Positions 1 to 5,950 of a stretch of DNA of 8,009 nucleotides are shown here, one piece after another. The stretch comes from CANJUD01 sp043750035. Lineage in GTDB: Bacteria > Bacteroidota > Bacteroidia > UKL13-3. The stretch lies in contig JAYVCI010000008.1 of NCBI GenBank assembly GCA_043750035.1, positions 1 to 8,009 of the forward strand, given 5' to 3'. The position numbers were made by a program, and so were the translations under genes. The first letter of the stretch is position 1. The number at the start of each line of letters is the position of its first letter. The notes beneath the pieces are model-generated. The model was not told the origin of the DNA. It saw nothing but the letters and a program-made list of their open reading frames with translations, and did no database searches.

Positions 1-344
1 TGTTAGGAAATTTAGCGAGTGGCACTGCCTCATTGAAAGATGTACTAAAACAGGACACCGTATTTGCCGGCTTCGCTGCTGACTTACCTTTTGAGGGAAT
101 GAATTATATAATCACAAAATTTGATTTTGTATATATTCCTTCTTCAAAATTGCATATCCCTACTGATAGTATTGCACCTGGATATTTTATGGTAACGGGT
201 CAAATTATTACACCACAAATAAAGGAATATATAAAGAATGCGAAAACTGGTGATTTAATACAATTGAGTGGCTTTGAAGCTGTGGGTTCAAATAAATCGA
301 AAACTATAAAAATTCCCGCTGCCTTGTATATTAAAATAGAATAA
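1..344 (+). CDS. GldM-like protein, C-terminal part (5' end outside the window)
   Basis: The reading frame is open from the left edge (first full codon at 3) to TAA at 342-344, giving 113 visible residues. The TTG at 33 is an internal Leu codon, not a start, because the frame continues upstream of it. The pattern (a Gly/Ser-rich turn, then 'LKDVLKQDTVFAGF', then 'YIITKFDFVYIP', then a long insert, then 'ITPQIKEYIKNAKTGDLIQL' and a final strand ending 'ALYIKIE') resembles the last beta-rich domain of GldM, which ends in a sequence of the form 'v.sF...(s)...ik..k.Gd.vyf..I.a.g.....l.p..f.i'. GldM is an inner-membrane-anchored periplasmic component of the type IX secretion/gliding motor. Only the tail is visible, so this could also be a GldM paralogue or an unrelated protein sharing that domain. 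The assignment is by remembered pattern, not alignment. Confidence 0.5.
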   Translation, partial: LGNLASGTASLKDVLKQDTVFAGFAADLPFEGMNYIITKFDFVYIPSSKLHIPTDSIAPGYFMVTGQIITPQIKEYIKNAKTGDLIQLSGFEAVGSNKSKTIKIPAALYIKIE

Positions 345-347
345 CTG

Positions 348-455
348 CTATTTCAATATTATATATTTTTTTTTCTGCAAATTCGCCAACTGCTCCAACT
401 TATCCAACCGCTGCTTCAATAATTCATTCCCAATTTTAAATTCCTCGTTCTTCGT
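348..455 (-). pseudogene. C-terminal remnant of a tail-fibre/S74-type protein paralogue
   Basis: On the minus strand, codons from 455 down to a TAG at 348-350 read 'TKNEEFKIGNELLKQRLDKL' followed by 'EQLANLQKKKYIILK'. This matches the last ~30 residues of the protein encoded at 1422-3002 ('NEELKAENELLKLRLDRLEQ' followed by 'LVNLQEKAGQ'). At DNA level 375-453 aligns without gaps to 1440-1518 with 66 of 79 identical bases by hand count. The codon just upstream in frame (456-458) is a stop and no start is available, so this is a fragment. It preserves reading frame and heptad pattern, which suggests fairly recent decay or duplication. It sits between the GldM-like gene and the barrel gene, and the barrel gene's putative -7 box begins immediately next to it. 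Confidence 0.75.
375..453. repeat. Direct repeat copy A (partner at 1440-1518)
   Basis: About 79 bp with roughly 84% identity by hand count to 1440-1518, same orientation. Together the two copies bracket the beta-barrel gene at 490-1419. The longest shared blocks are the opening 'ctgcaaattc', 'ccaactgctccaac' and 'ttcaataatt'. The copy at 1440-1518 is coding sequence for the coiled-coil tail of the 526-residue protein; copy A is a non-functional remnant of the same coding sequence. Confidence 0.8.
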
Positions 456-464
456 TTATATATA

Positions 465-472
465 TATATTTG
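465..472 (+). promoter_or_regulatory. Putative Bacteroidota -7 box (TATATTTG)
   Basis: TATATTTG fits the Bacteroidota sigma-A -7 consensus TAnnTTTG exactly and ends 17 bp before the ATG at 490. No convincing TTTG -33 box lies at the usual 17-23 bp spacing, and the surrounding TA repeat (457-469) raises the chance of a fortuitous match. Confidence 0.4.
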
Positions 473-489
473 CCCACTAAATAAAGAAT

Positions 490-1419
490 ATGAAATATTA
501 CAAAATCTCTTTGGGGTTTGCTGTTGTAATAACAGCTCTTCAATCTTCAGCCCAACAACGCACTATAATAGGTGAGTTTAAAGATGGCAGAAAAGTTACT
601 GTTACCATATATAAGGAAGACCCTGATGGGGGAAGCAAACTCTTTATTGCTGCATCGCCTTTAATAGGCGGACTAAAAAGCAATGTAGGTTTTTTGGGAG
701 TTCTTGATGCCACTTATACACCCATAAAAGAAGTTGCATTTAGAGTAAAATATGAAGGACTATTTCTATTACAAAGTGATATAGTAAAAGATTATCCGAA
801 ACAAAAACCATTCTCAATGGAATTGGGTGGTACCTATAATTTTATTACTACTGATAATTTAACAAAATCGACCATAAAACTTTCATCAACGGTAGCTATG
901 AGTACTAGAATTATGAAGCGTTCGCAGTTGGGTATAAACTTAGGGATGGCACCCTTAAAAAACTATGGACAAATTGCAACAAGTTACGATTCTACTGCTG
1001 CTGCCAACGGGCAAGACCCAACCAAATATTCGGTATATAGTGCATTTGCTCCCAATTTCAACTTTGGATTGAGCTATACCCGCAGATATTATGCAGTGTT
1101 TAATAGCACCATAAATGAGGCGATGCATTATTGGGATTTATATAGTCGGTTTTACGCAGATATGCTGCTTTCTGGCTCTACAGCTTTCAAAGCCATTACT
1201 CCTGGATTTGATTTGAGTAAACAGAATTTGCAGAAAAATAATTTCGGATATCGCATAGGTTTAGAATTTTATAAGCCAATGAAAAAATTAGGTTCCTTTC
1301 GCCTAGGTGCCGAATTGGCCCACTATCCAACTGCTGAAAACGGATTGGGTATTAATTCAGGAAGTATCAATATGGGATTTGGTATTCGATTGCTAAACTC
1401 AAATAAAGATATGAATTAA
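490..1419 (+). CDS. Predicted outer-membrane beta-barrel protein, function unknown
   Basis: This 309-residue protein has a Sec signal peptide at 1-21 (basic 'MKYYK', hydrophobic core, predicted cleavage after 'LQSSA' before QQ). The rest is built of alternating polar/hydrophobic strands with many Gly and aromatic residues, for example 'SMELGGTYNF', 'NFNFGLSYTRRYYAVFNST', 'FGYRIGLEFYKP', 'GSFRLGAELAHY' and 'INMGFGIRL'. This is typical of an outer-membrane barrel of about 12-14 strands. It does not end in an aromatic residue ('SNKDMN'), which is unusual for a classical BamA substrate. The ATG at 490 is the natural start because the signal peptide begins there and a -7 box lies just upstream. 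It converges on the next gene with stop codons 2 bp apart and is bracketed by two direct repeats. I do not recognise the specific family; a PorP/SprF relationship was considered but not supported. Confidence 0.7.
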   Translation: MKYYKISLGFAVVITALQSSAQQRTIIGEFKDGRKVTVTIYKEDPDGGSKLFIAASPLIGGLKSNVGFLGVLDATYTPIKEVAFRVKYEGLFLLQSDIVKDYPKQKPFSMELGGTYNFITTDNLTKSTIKLSSTVAMSTRIMKRSQLGINLGMAPLKNYGQIATSYDSTAAANGQDPTKYSVYSAFAPNFNFGLSYTRRYYAVFNSTINEAMHYWDLYSRFYADMLLSGSTAFKAITPGFDLSKQNLQKNNFGYRIGLEFYKPMKKLGSFRLGAELAHYPTAENGLGINSGSINMGFGIRLLNSNKDMN

Positions 1420-1421
1420 TT

Positions 1422-3002
1422 TCACTGCCCTGCCTTCTCCTGCAAATTCACCAACTGCTCCAACCTATCAAGCCTCAGTTTCAATAATTCGTTCTCAGCT
1501 TTCAATTCCTCATTCTTCTTGTTTAATTCCTGAATGGCTTTAAGGGCAATACCAGCAGGGTCTACCGTGCTTATATAATGTTGGTCGGCACCTGTATTGA
1601 AAGTATTATAGAACTCTTCGGCATAAGGACCAATATGATATTCATTGGTTCCTTTATAATACCATCCATCTATATGCAATTGCATTACTTTTTTCAATAT
1701 ATCATTACCATTCAATACTTGTATGCGGTCTTTTTTGATGAAAGATGATGAATTGGTCCAAGCACCCCCAATTGATAAATAGGCCCCATTGCCGGTAGTA
1801 CTGTCCTTCCCTACTTCAAATACTCTTCCTTGCCCCACATTTACCCCCAGCCCCCAACGCCTTGTTTGTGAATTTCCTATTCTTACTGAATTGCTTGAAT
1901 CAATGGTTGTATTATATCCTATAATGATTGAATTAAAAAGATTGGGAAATGACAAATCTGCTTTTGTACCCAAAGCTATATTTCCGCTTCCTGTTTTACT
2001 GGTCCTTAATGATTCCTTTCCTATAGCTGTATTGCCTTGCCCTATTGAGTCGTTTACCAATGCCCCGGCTCCAATTGCCACGTTTTCCGTACCCGTAAGT
2101 TTGTGGGCCATTGAACTGGGACCAATAGCCACATTCAAATCGCCATTGTTAAAAATTTCCATAGAGGCACTGCCAATAGCTATATTATAACTACCGGTAG
2201 TATTGGTGCTAAGTGCATCGCAACCCAAAGCTATATTAAAACTTCCAACCGTATTATTAAACAATGTTTGATAACCCATACCTATGTTGCAATTGCCTGT
2301 TAAATTATTATACAATGAATTACTCGCAATACCCACATTTTTAATTCCATCGGTATTGCTAAACAATGTTTTATAGCCCAAAGTATTATTATGAACACTT
2401 GACGAAGAGGAATAACCAGACATTGACCCCACATAATTATTATACATACCCGAAGTATTACTAAACCCCGAGCTTTTGCCTATAAATGAATTATCGCGAC
2501 CTGTTGAGGTTAGATATCCTGTTGAGTCACCCAAAAAAGCATTACGAGTAGCCGTTAACGCACTCGATGCCCCCGATTGATAACCAAGGTAGGCATTCAT
2601 ATTGTTATGGTCTATAATGCCAGCCCTTACACCGTTTACCATAAATTTGAGCGGGGTATTGTCTGTAGTTCCAAGCCAAATAAAAGTATCGGGCAAAGGG
2701 TCAGTGGCGGTACCGAATATTGACCAGACTTTTCTGTAAGATGATAAAAAGTCCCAACTACTGTCTTTGTAAAATGAAAAATCATTGCTATCGGTAATGT
2801 AAACCATCAGACCATTTGCTGGGTTAACAATTGAATCCCTTTGTGCAATGGTCATTCGTGATGGTAAAAACCCCTTACTGGTGCTTTCCAAGTGTAAGAT
2901 AGCAGATGAGTCTGGTGTGTTGGTGCCAATGCCCACTTGGGCTGAGCCATAGAAGGTTGCTATGCAACACAACATAAGGAGTTTGTATTTGAGCGTATTC
3001 AT
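1422..3002 (-). CDS. Secreted trimeric surface protein: YadA-like head, S74-chaperone-like domain, C-terminal coiled coil
   Basis: This 526-residue protein has a signal peptide at 1-21 (cleavage after 'FYGSA', mature QVGIGTNTP). Residues 22-100 are the N-terminal module common in Bacteroidota tail-fibre-domain proteins ('AILHLESTSKGFLPSRMT', 'GLMVYITDSN', 'FYKDSSW'). Residues ~136-376 are YadA-head-like repeats of the type N-x-A-I-G, with a strict 17-residue spacing of the key Gly from 158 to 362. Residues ~408-490 resemble the endosialidase intramolecular chaperone (peptidase S74) domain: 'IKKDRIQVLNG', 'HIGPYAEEFYNTF', 'DPAGIALKAIQEL'. I see no S-D dyad of an autocleaving S74 domain. Residues 491-526 form a charged coiled coil, expected to trimerise. 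It is probably a cell-surface or secreted fibrous adhesin-like protein, but it lacks a YadA membrane anchor. NCBI-style naming would be tail fiber domain-containing protein. A weak -7-like AAATTTTG lies on the minus strand near 3040. Confidence 0.75.
   Translation of the reverse strand: MNTLKYKLLMLCCIATFYGSAQVGIGTNTPDSSAILHLESTSKGFLPSRMTIAQRDSIVNPANGLMVYITDSNDFSFYKDSSWDFLSSYRKVWSIFGTATDPLPDTFIWLGTTDNTPLKFMVNGVRAGIIDHNNMNAYLGYQSGASSALTATRNAFLGDSTGYLTSTGRDNSFIGKSSGFSNTSGMYNNYVGSMSGYSSSSSVHNNTLGYKTLFSNTDGIKNVGIASNSLYNNLTGNCNIGMGYQTLFNNTVGSFNIALGCDALSTNTTGSYNIAIGSASMEIFNNGDLNVAIGPSSMAHKLTGTENVAIGAGALVNDSIGQGNTAIGKESLRTSKTGSGNIALGTKADLSFPNLFNSIIIGYNTTIDSSNSVRIGNSQTRRWGLGVNVGQGRVFEVGKDSTTGNGAYLSIGGAWTNSSSFIKKDRIQVLNGNDILKKVMQLHIDGWYYKGTNEYHIGPYAEEFYNTFNTGADQHYISTVDPAGIALKAIQELNKKNEELKAENELLKLRLDRLEQLVNLQEKAGQ
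1440..1518. repeat. Direct repeat copy B (partner at 375-453)
   Basis: This is the intact copy of the ~79-bp repeat, coding on the minus strand for about 26 residues of the C-terminal coiled coil of the 526-residue protein. The two copies differ mostly in a block around 1470-1479 and at third codon positions, consistent with an originally coding duplicate that has drifted. Confidence 0.8.
1885..2595 (-). repeat. Coding tandem repeat, 51-bp (17-residue) period
   Basis: Within the surface-protein gene the head motif N-x-x-[IL]-G recurs with its Gly at residues 158, 175, 192, 209, (226 is Ala), 243, 260, 277, 294, 311, 328, 345 and 362, every step exactly 17 residues, so the DNA has a 51-bp period. 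A Gly at 140 (18 before) and one at 376 (14 after) flank the array. Repeat DNA has diverged, so it is visible in protein much more than in nucleotides. Confidence 0.75.
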
Positions 3003-3138
3003 AGTTCAAATATGGCTTATAATCTTCACGTTTCAATGACAAAATTTTTTATTTATTACATTGCTACTTAATCTCAATGCTTCTTTAGTAATTGTATTTC
3101 AGAATATTAAAACAATTTTTTCTTAAATTCCAAATGCC

Positions 3139-3146
3139 TATTTTTG
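3139..3146 (+). promoter_or_regulatory. Putative -7 box (TATTTTTG) for the 513-residue protein gene
   Basis: TATTTTTG matches TAnnTTTG exactly and lies 21 bp upstream of the ATG at 3168. At the expected -33 position there is only a T-run (3116-3120), a weak match to TTTG. Its placement argues against the alternative TTG start at 3144, which would lie inside the box. Confidence 0.45.
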
Positions 3147-3167
3147 TCAAAATTAATTTGCCCCAAC

Positions 3168-4709
3168 ATGGAAACACGCGAACAGCTTTTCAGACTTATC
3201 AAATCCCTTTCGAAAAACGAAAAAAGATATTTTAAAGTGTTTGCACAAAAAAATGATGAGGATGATACCAAAAGCCAGTTCAATTATGTGATGCTGTTTG
3301 ATGCTGTTGATGGGCAAAAAACTTTTGATGATGACAAATTGAAGGTAATGGTAAAAAACAAACTTCAAATCACACATTTACCGGTTTTGAAAAACCAATT
3401 GTTCGAGCTCATATTAAAATCTCTTACTGAGTATCACCGTAAAAAAAGTGTCGATTTTAAAATTAACGATATGATTGGGTCGGTGAAACTATTGCAGCAA
3501 AAAGGATTGTTCAAACAAGCGGTAAAATATTTAACCAAAGCCTTCGACATCGCTACAAAGCACGAAAAAATGACCCGTATGTTGGAGATTCTGGAAATAG
3601 AAAAGGAGATGATTGTGGATATGCGAATGGGCGATATCAAACATGGTCTGGACAAAATAATGGACCAGGAAAAACTGATAGTAGAAAAATTGAGCAACAA
3701 AAGTATGTTCATGAGCTTATTTTTTGAATCGCAAAAAGTATTAAAAAACGAAAAATATATACGCAGCGACGACAAGATGGGCACACTAAAAAAATTGCTT
3801 CAAAATGATTTGATGCAAGACAGCAGCTCAGCAAAGACCTTATATTCTTTAAATTCATTTTACGAGCTTCACAGTATCTATCTGTGGATTATCAATGAAA
3901 CTGAAGATGCTTATAAAACCAAGCGTAAGCAAATATCCATCTGGGAACAAAACGAATGGATGATTAACGAATACAAAAAAAATTATATAGTACTGATTTC
4001 CGATTTTTTATATATTGCTTACCATGCAGGCAAGCTTAAAGAACTACCCAAATATATAGATATTCTTAAAAATGTAGAAACCTACGATGTGGAATTAAAA
4101 CAAAAAATATTTACCGAAACATCTGTTTTCTCTTTAATATATTATCAGCAAATTATTGATTATACTACTTGTCTTGAACTGCTTAAAAACATTAAAAATG
4201 AATTGCCATTATATGAAAAATCATTGAACATAGAAGACTCTTGCCGCATATTCATAAGCAGTTCGTTGATAGCCTATGGTGGCGATGATTATAAGCAAGC
4301 CGTGTTTTGGATCAATAAAATTATTAATATGCGTGAGGTAGAAATGCGTGAAGATGCCCACTGTTTTGCCCGTATTTTCAATTTGATTATACATTTAGAA
4401 TTGGACGATGGTTTTTATTTAGAGTATGCCATTAATTCCACTTACCGTTTCTTGAACAAACGCGAAAAATTATTCACGATGGAAAAAGCGATTCTTAAAT
4501 TTATGAAAAACTATATAACTTTGGATGATGACAAAAAAATAATTAATGCCTATATAAATTTCAAACAAGAATTACTAAAGATACAAGAAGACCCATTTGA
4601 GAAGAAGTTCTTCAAGATATTTGATTTTATTACTTGGGTAGAAAGTAAAATTGAAAATGTACATTACCAAGATTTATTGAAACTGAAAAACGCAGGAATC
4701 AAGTCATAA
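3168..4709 (+). CDS. Conserved Bacteroidota-type helical (TPR-like) protein, function unknown
   Basis: From the ATG at 3168 the protein has 513 residues. I prefer this start to the in-frame TTG at 3144 because a perfect -7 box overlaps the TTG and because 'METREQLFRLIKSLSKNEKRYFKVF' is the natural beginning of a family I remember as hypothetical proteins in Bacteroidota ('...LF.LIKSL..NEKRYFK.F...'). There is no signal peptide or membrane segment, so it is probably cytoplasmic. The sequence is almost wholly alpha-helical and Lys/Glu-rich. Paired helices such as 'LLQQKGLFKQAVKYLTKAFD' and 'YGGDDYKQAVFWINKIINM' look like degenerate tetratricopeptide repeats, which usually mediate protein-protein contacts. 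No catalytic motif is visible. It is divergently transcribed from the surface-protein gene across 165 bp. Its biochemical role is unknown. Confidence 0.75.
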   Translation: METREQLFRLIKSLSKNEKRYFKVFAQKNDEDDTKSQFNYVMLFDAVDGQKTFDDDKLKVMVKNKLQITHLPVLKNQLFELILKSLTEYHRKKSVDFKINDMIGSVKLLQQKGLFKQAVKYLTKAFDIATKHEKMTRMLEILEIEKEMIVDMRMGDIKHGLDKIMDQEKLIVEKLSNKSMFMSLFFESQKVLKNEKYIRSDDKMGTLKKLLQNDLMQDSSSAKTLYSLNSFYELHSIYLWIINETEDAYKTKRKQISIWEQNEWMINEYKKNYIVLISDFLYIAYHAGKLKELPKYIDILKNVETYDVELKQKIFTETSVFSLIYYQQIIDYTTCLELLKNIKNELPLYEKSLNIEDSCRIFISSSLIAYGGDDYKQAVFWINKIINMREVEMREDAHCFARIFNLIIHLELDDGFYLEYAINSTYRFLNKREKLFTMEKAILKFMKNYITLDDDKKIINAYINFKQELLKIQEDPFEKKFFKIFDFITWVESKIENVHYQDLLKLKNAGIKS

Positions 4710-4751
4710 ATGCAACTTCTTCTTGTTTGATTAATTTGCTTCAAAAATTTT

Positions 4752-5093
4752 TATGGCCGCTGTGCTTATCGTGGCACGGTGGAGATGAGTATTTATATAT
4801 CGTATCAGTATCATCGCATGGGTGTGGCCAATAGCCTTATGCAATATGCCATCGACAATGCTTCTGTTTGGGGAATTGACAATATTACAGCTTTTGTGTT
4901 TTCACAAAATTTGGGCAGTATCAAACTGTTTCAAAAGTTTGGTTTTGAAAAATGGGGGCATTTGCCCAATATTGCTAAGCTGGGAGAGGATAGGTGGGGG
5001 GGTGGGCTTGTAAAAATAGTCCCCTTATCGGGCGAATCTACGATTCTTTCGGCCTTACCTGGCGTTTGCAACGCCTTGATTGGTGGGGACTAA
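4752..5093 (+). pseudogene. GNAT acetyltransferase fragment, truncated at both ends
   Basis: The frame reads 'YGRCAYRGTVEMSIYISYQY' then 'HRMGVANSLMQYAIDNASVW', then 'FSQNLGSIKLFQKFGFEKWG'. This is the central and C-terminal part of a phosphinothricin-type GNAT N-acetyltransferase: the AYRGTVE.S.Y strand, the acetyl-CoA loop (normally Q/RxxGxG/A, here HRMGVA), and the conserved N..SI.LF.K.GFE.WG block. About 50-70 N-terminal residues are missing; an in-frame stop (4728-4730) and the end of the preceding gene (4709) lie just upstream. After 'LPNIAKL' (about 4981) the expected ending is replaced by unrelated sequence up to TAG-less frame end TAA at 5091-5093, including a REP-like hairpin. No ATG provides a complete domain. 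A GTG at 4779 or ATG at 4785 could start only a fragment, so I call it a pseudogene. Confidence 0.75.
5061..5075. repeat. Small perfect hairpin (REP-like), GGCGTT-TGC-AACGCC
   Basis: A perfect 6-bp inverted repeat with a 3-base loop in otherwise GC-poor DNA, located in the sequence that replaced the GNAT C-terminus. There is no U-run after it, so it is not an obvious terminator. It may be a dispersed palindromic repeat, which only a genome-wide search could show. Confidence 0.4.
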
Positions 5094-5201
5094 TTGGACG
5101 GTTTTAGCACTTCCATTCAAAAGAACGGCTTTCATTGCGTGTCCTTGCCACTGTTGAAAAGTTGTTTATCGACAGTTCGAAAAGTCAAGGGAAAATGGCT
5201 A

Positions 5202-5209
5202 TAAGTTTG
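5202..5209 (+). promoter_or_regulatory. Putative -7 box (TAAGTTTG) of the regulator-methyltransferase operon
   Basis: TAAGTTTG is an exact TAnnTTTG match. A TTCG at 5176-5179, 22 bp upstream, could serve as a one-mismatch -33 box. Transcription would begin around 5215, giving a leader of about 25 nt to the ATG at 5240, and this helps choose that start. The box lies inside the reading frame if the ATG at 5195 were used. Confidence 0.4.
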
Positions 5210-5239
5210 CCAAAAATTGACAAGTCACTAAAAAGCAAA

Positions 5240-5560
5240 ATGAAAAGTCCCAATTCAGATTTAGGCCAACATTTTCGGGAACTGCGAAAAGAGAAAGGCG
5301 AAACCTTACATCAGGTTTCTAAAGGAACTGATATTGATTCACCCATGCTAAGTAAAATTGAAAGAGGAGAAAGAATGCCCACACTTGAACAACTAAAAAA
5401 GTTGAGCAAGTATTTCAAAGTTTCAGAAGCAGATTTGAAAGTAATGCATACAGCGGAAAAAATTATCAAGGAATACGGTGTTAATGAAACTACCTATGAA
5501 GCTGTCCGAATGGTGTGTGAACAAATAGTACCTTACCTTAAAAGGAGCAAAGCGAAATGA
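5240..5560 (+). CDS. XRE-family helix-turn-helix regulator, probable controller of the adjacent methyltransferase
   Basis: From the ATG at 5240 the protein has 106 residues. The frame is open further upstream, with an ATG at 5195 (121 residues, SD-like AAGGG only 3-4 nt away) and a TTG at 5135. I prefer 5240 because a -7 box lies at 5202-5209 and the HTH begins at once. Residues ~8-62 are a classic Cro/C1-type HTH: 'LGQHFRELRKEKGETLHQVS', then 'SPMLSKIERGERMPTLEQL', then 'KKLSKYFKVSE'. The remaining ~40 residues are helical ('AEKIIKEYGVNETTYEAVRM'). Its stop overlaps the start of the methyltransferase (ATGA), so the two are translationally coupled. Small XRE proteins in this position commonly act as C-protein-like regulators of restriction-modification genes; that role is inferred from context. 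Alternatives are a phage-type repressor or an antitoxin. Confidence 0.8.
   Translation: MKSPNSDLGQHFRELRKEKGETLHQVSKGTDIDSPMLSKIERGERMPTLEQLKKLSKYFKVSEADLKVMHTAEKIIKEYGVNETTYEAVRMVCEQIVPYLKRSKAK
5541..5547 (+). promoter_or_regulatory. Shine-Dalgarno-like AAAGGAG before the methyltransferase
   Basis: AAAGGAG ends 9 nt before the ATG at 5557 and lies inside the 3' end of the regulator gene. A canonical SD is uncommon in Bacteroidota genes, so this supports the chosen start and coupled translation. Confidence 0.5.
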
Positions 5561-5895
5561 GTGCCGTAGAATTTTATACTAAGCAAGAACGCAAAGAGAA
5601 TGGAGTATTTTACACTCCCTCATTTCTTGCTGAATATCTTGCAAATAAAGTTGTCAAGTATTTTGGCGACAGAAAGATTGCAACAGCAATTGACCCTGCT
5701 TGTGGTGATAGTATTTTATTAAGAACTTTTGCGAATGAGTTGTTGTCCAAAAATAAATCGTTACCAAAAATCTTTGGAGTTGATAAGGACATTAATGCAA
5801 TTGCAAGTTCAACTTTAAAGTTTGCTGACGAGTTATTTAAAAAGTTTCACTACCAAACGACAAAACTTAAAAACAGGCAAATAAAGTCCCTGTAA
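5557..5895 (+). pseudogene. N6-adenine DNA methyltransferase, N-terminal fragment cut by the IS element
   Basis: Only the first 97 codons are native; from codon 98 (5848) the frame runs into the IS terminal repeat and stops at 5893-5895, adding a 15-residue foreign tail ('HYQTTKLKNRQIKSL'). The native part has the start of a class I N6-adenine methyltransferase: 'GVFYTPSFLAEYLANKVV' (residues 16-33, motif X-like), 'IDPACGDSILL' (45-55, SAM-binding motif I, with S where G is usual in DPACGDG), and 'IFGVDKDINAI' (72-82, motif II with the acidic residue that contacts SAM). The catalytic motif IV (NPPY/DPPY) and target recognition region are absent, so no activity is expected. It resembles methyltransferases of type II/IIG restriction-modification systems. 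It overlaps the upstream XRE gene by ATGA and is preceded by AAAGGAG. Confidence 0.8.
5848..5873. repeat. IS terminal inverted repeat, end distal to the transposase promoter (IRR)
   Basis: Pairs with 7246-7271. The outermost 14 bases (CACTACCAAACGAC versus CACTACTAACCGAC) differ at only two positions, and similarity declines further inside, as is usual for IS ends. Confidence 0.65.
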
Positions 5896-5896
5896 C

Positions 5897-5912
5897 CCTT
5901 GTAAACACAAGG
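5897..5912 (+). terminator. Hairpin just inside the IS left end, possible terminator
   Basis: CCTTGT-AAAC-ACAAGG is a perfect 6-bp stem with a 4-base loop, followed on the plus strand by TCTTGCTTTTT. It starts 2 nt after the stop of the truncated methyltransferase frame. It could stop transcription entering the element from the regulator operon. The stem is short and the T-run is offset, so activity is uncertain. Confidence 0.4.
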
Positions 5913-5950
5913 TCTTGCTTTTTCTGATAAAACCCTACCCCCCCATTTTT

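Noticed and set aside
1789..2190. 133-codon open frame on the plus strand inside the surface-protein gene
   Set aside because: It is antisense to the 17-residue repeat region and its open length follows from the repeated codons; no domain, start signal or sensible composition.
3144..3167. TTG at 3144 as start of the 513-residue protein
   Set aside because: It falls inside a perfect -7 box, and the extra eight residues do not look like part of the family N-terminus.
3153..3784. Two open frames on the minus strand opposite the 513-residue protein
   Set aside because: Ile/Phe/Ser-rich antisense products of Lys/Glu/Asn-rich coding sequence; no recognised motifs or start signals.
4822..5013. 63-codon frame within the GNAT fragment, considered as a frameshifted continuation
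   Set aside because: In the +1 frame after 4980 the residues do not resemble the GNAT C-terminus, so a simple frameshift does not restore the gene.
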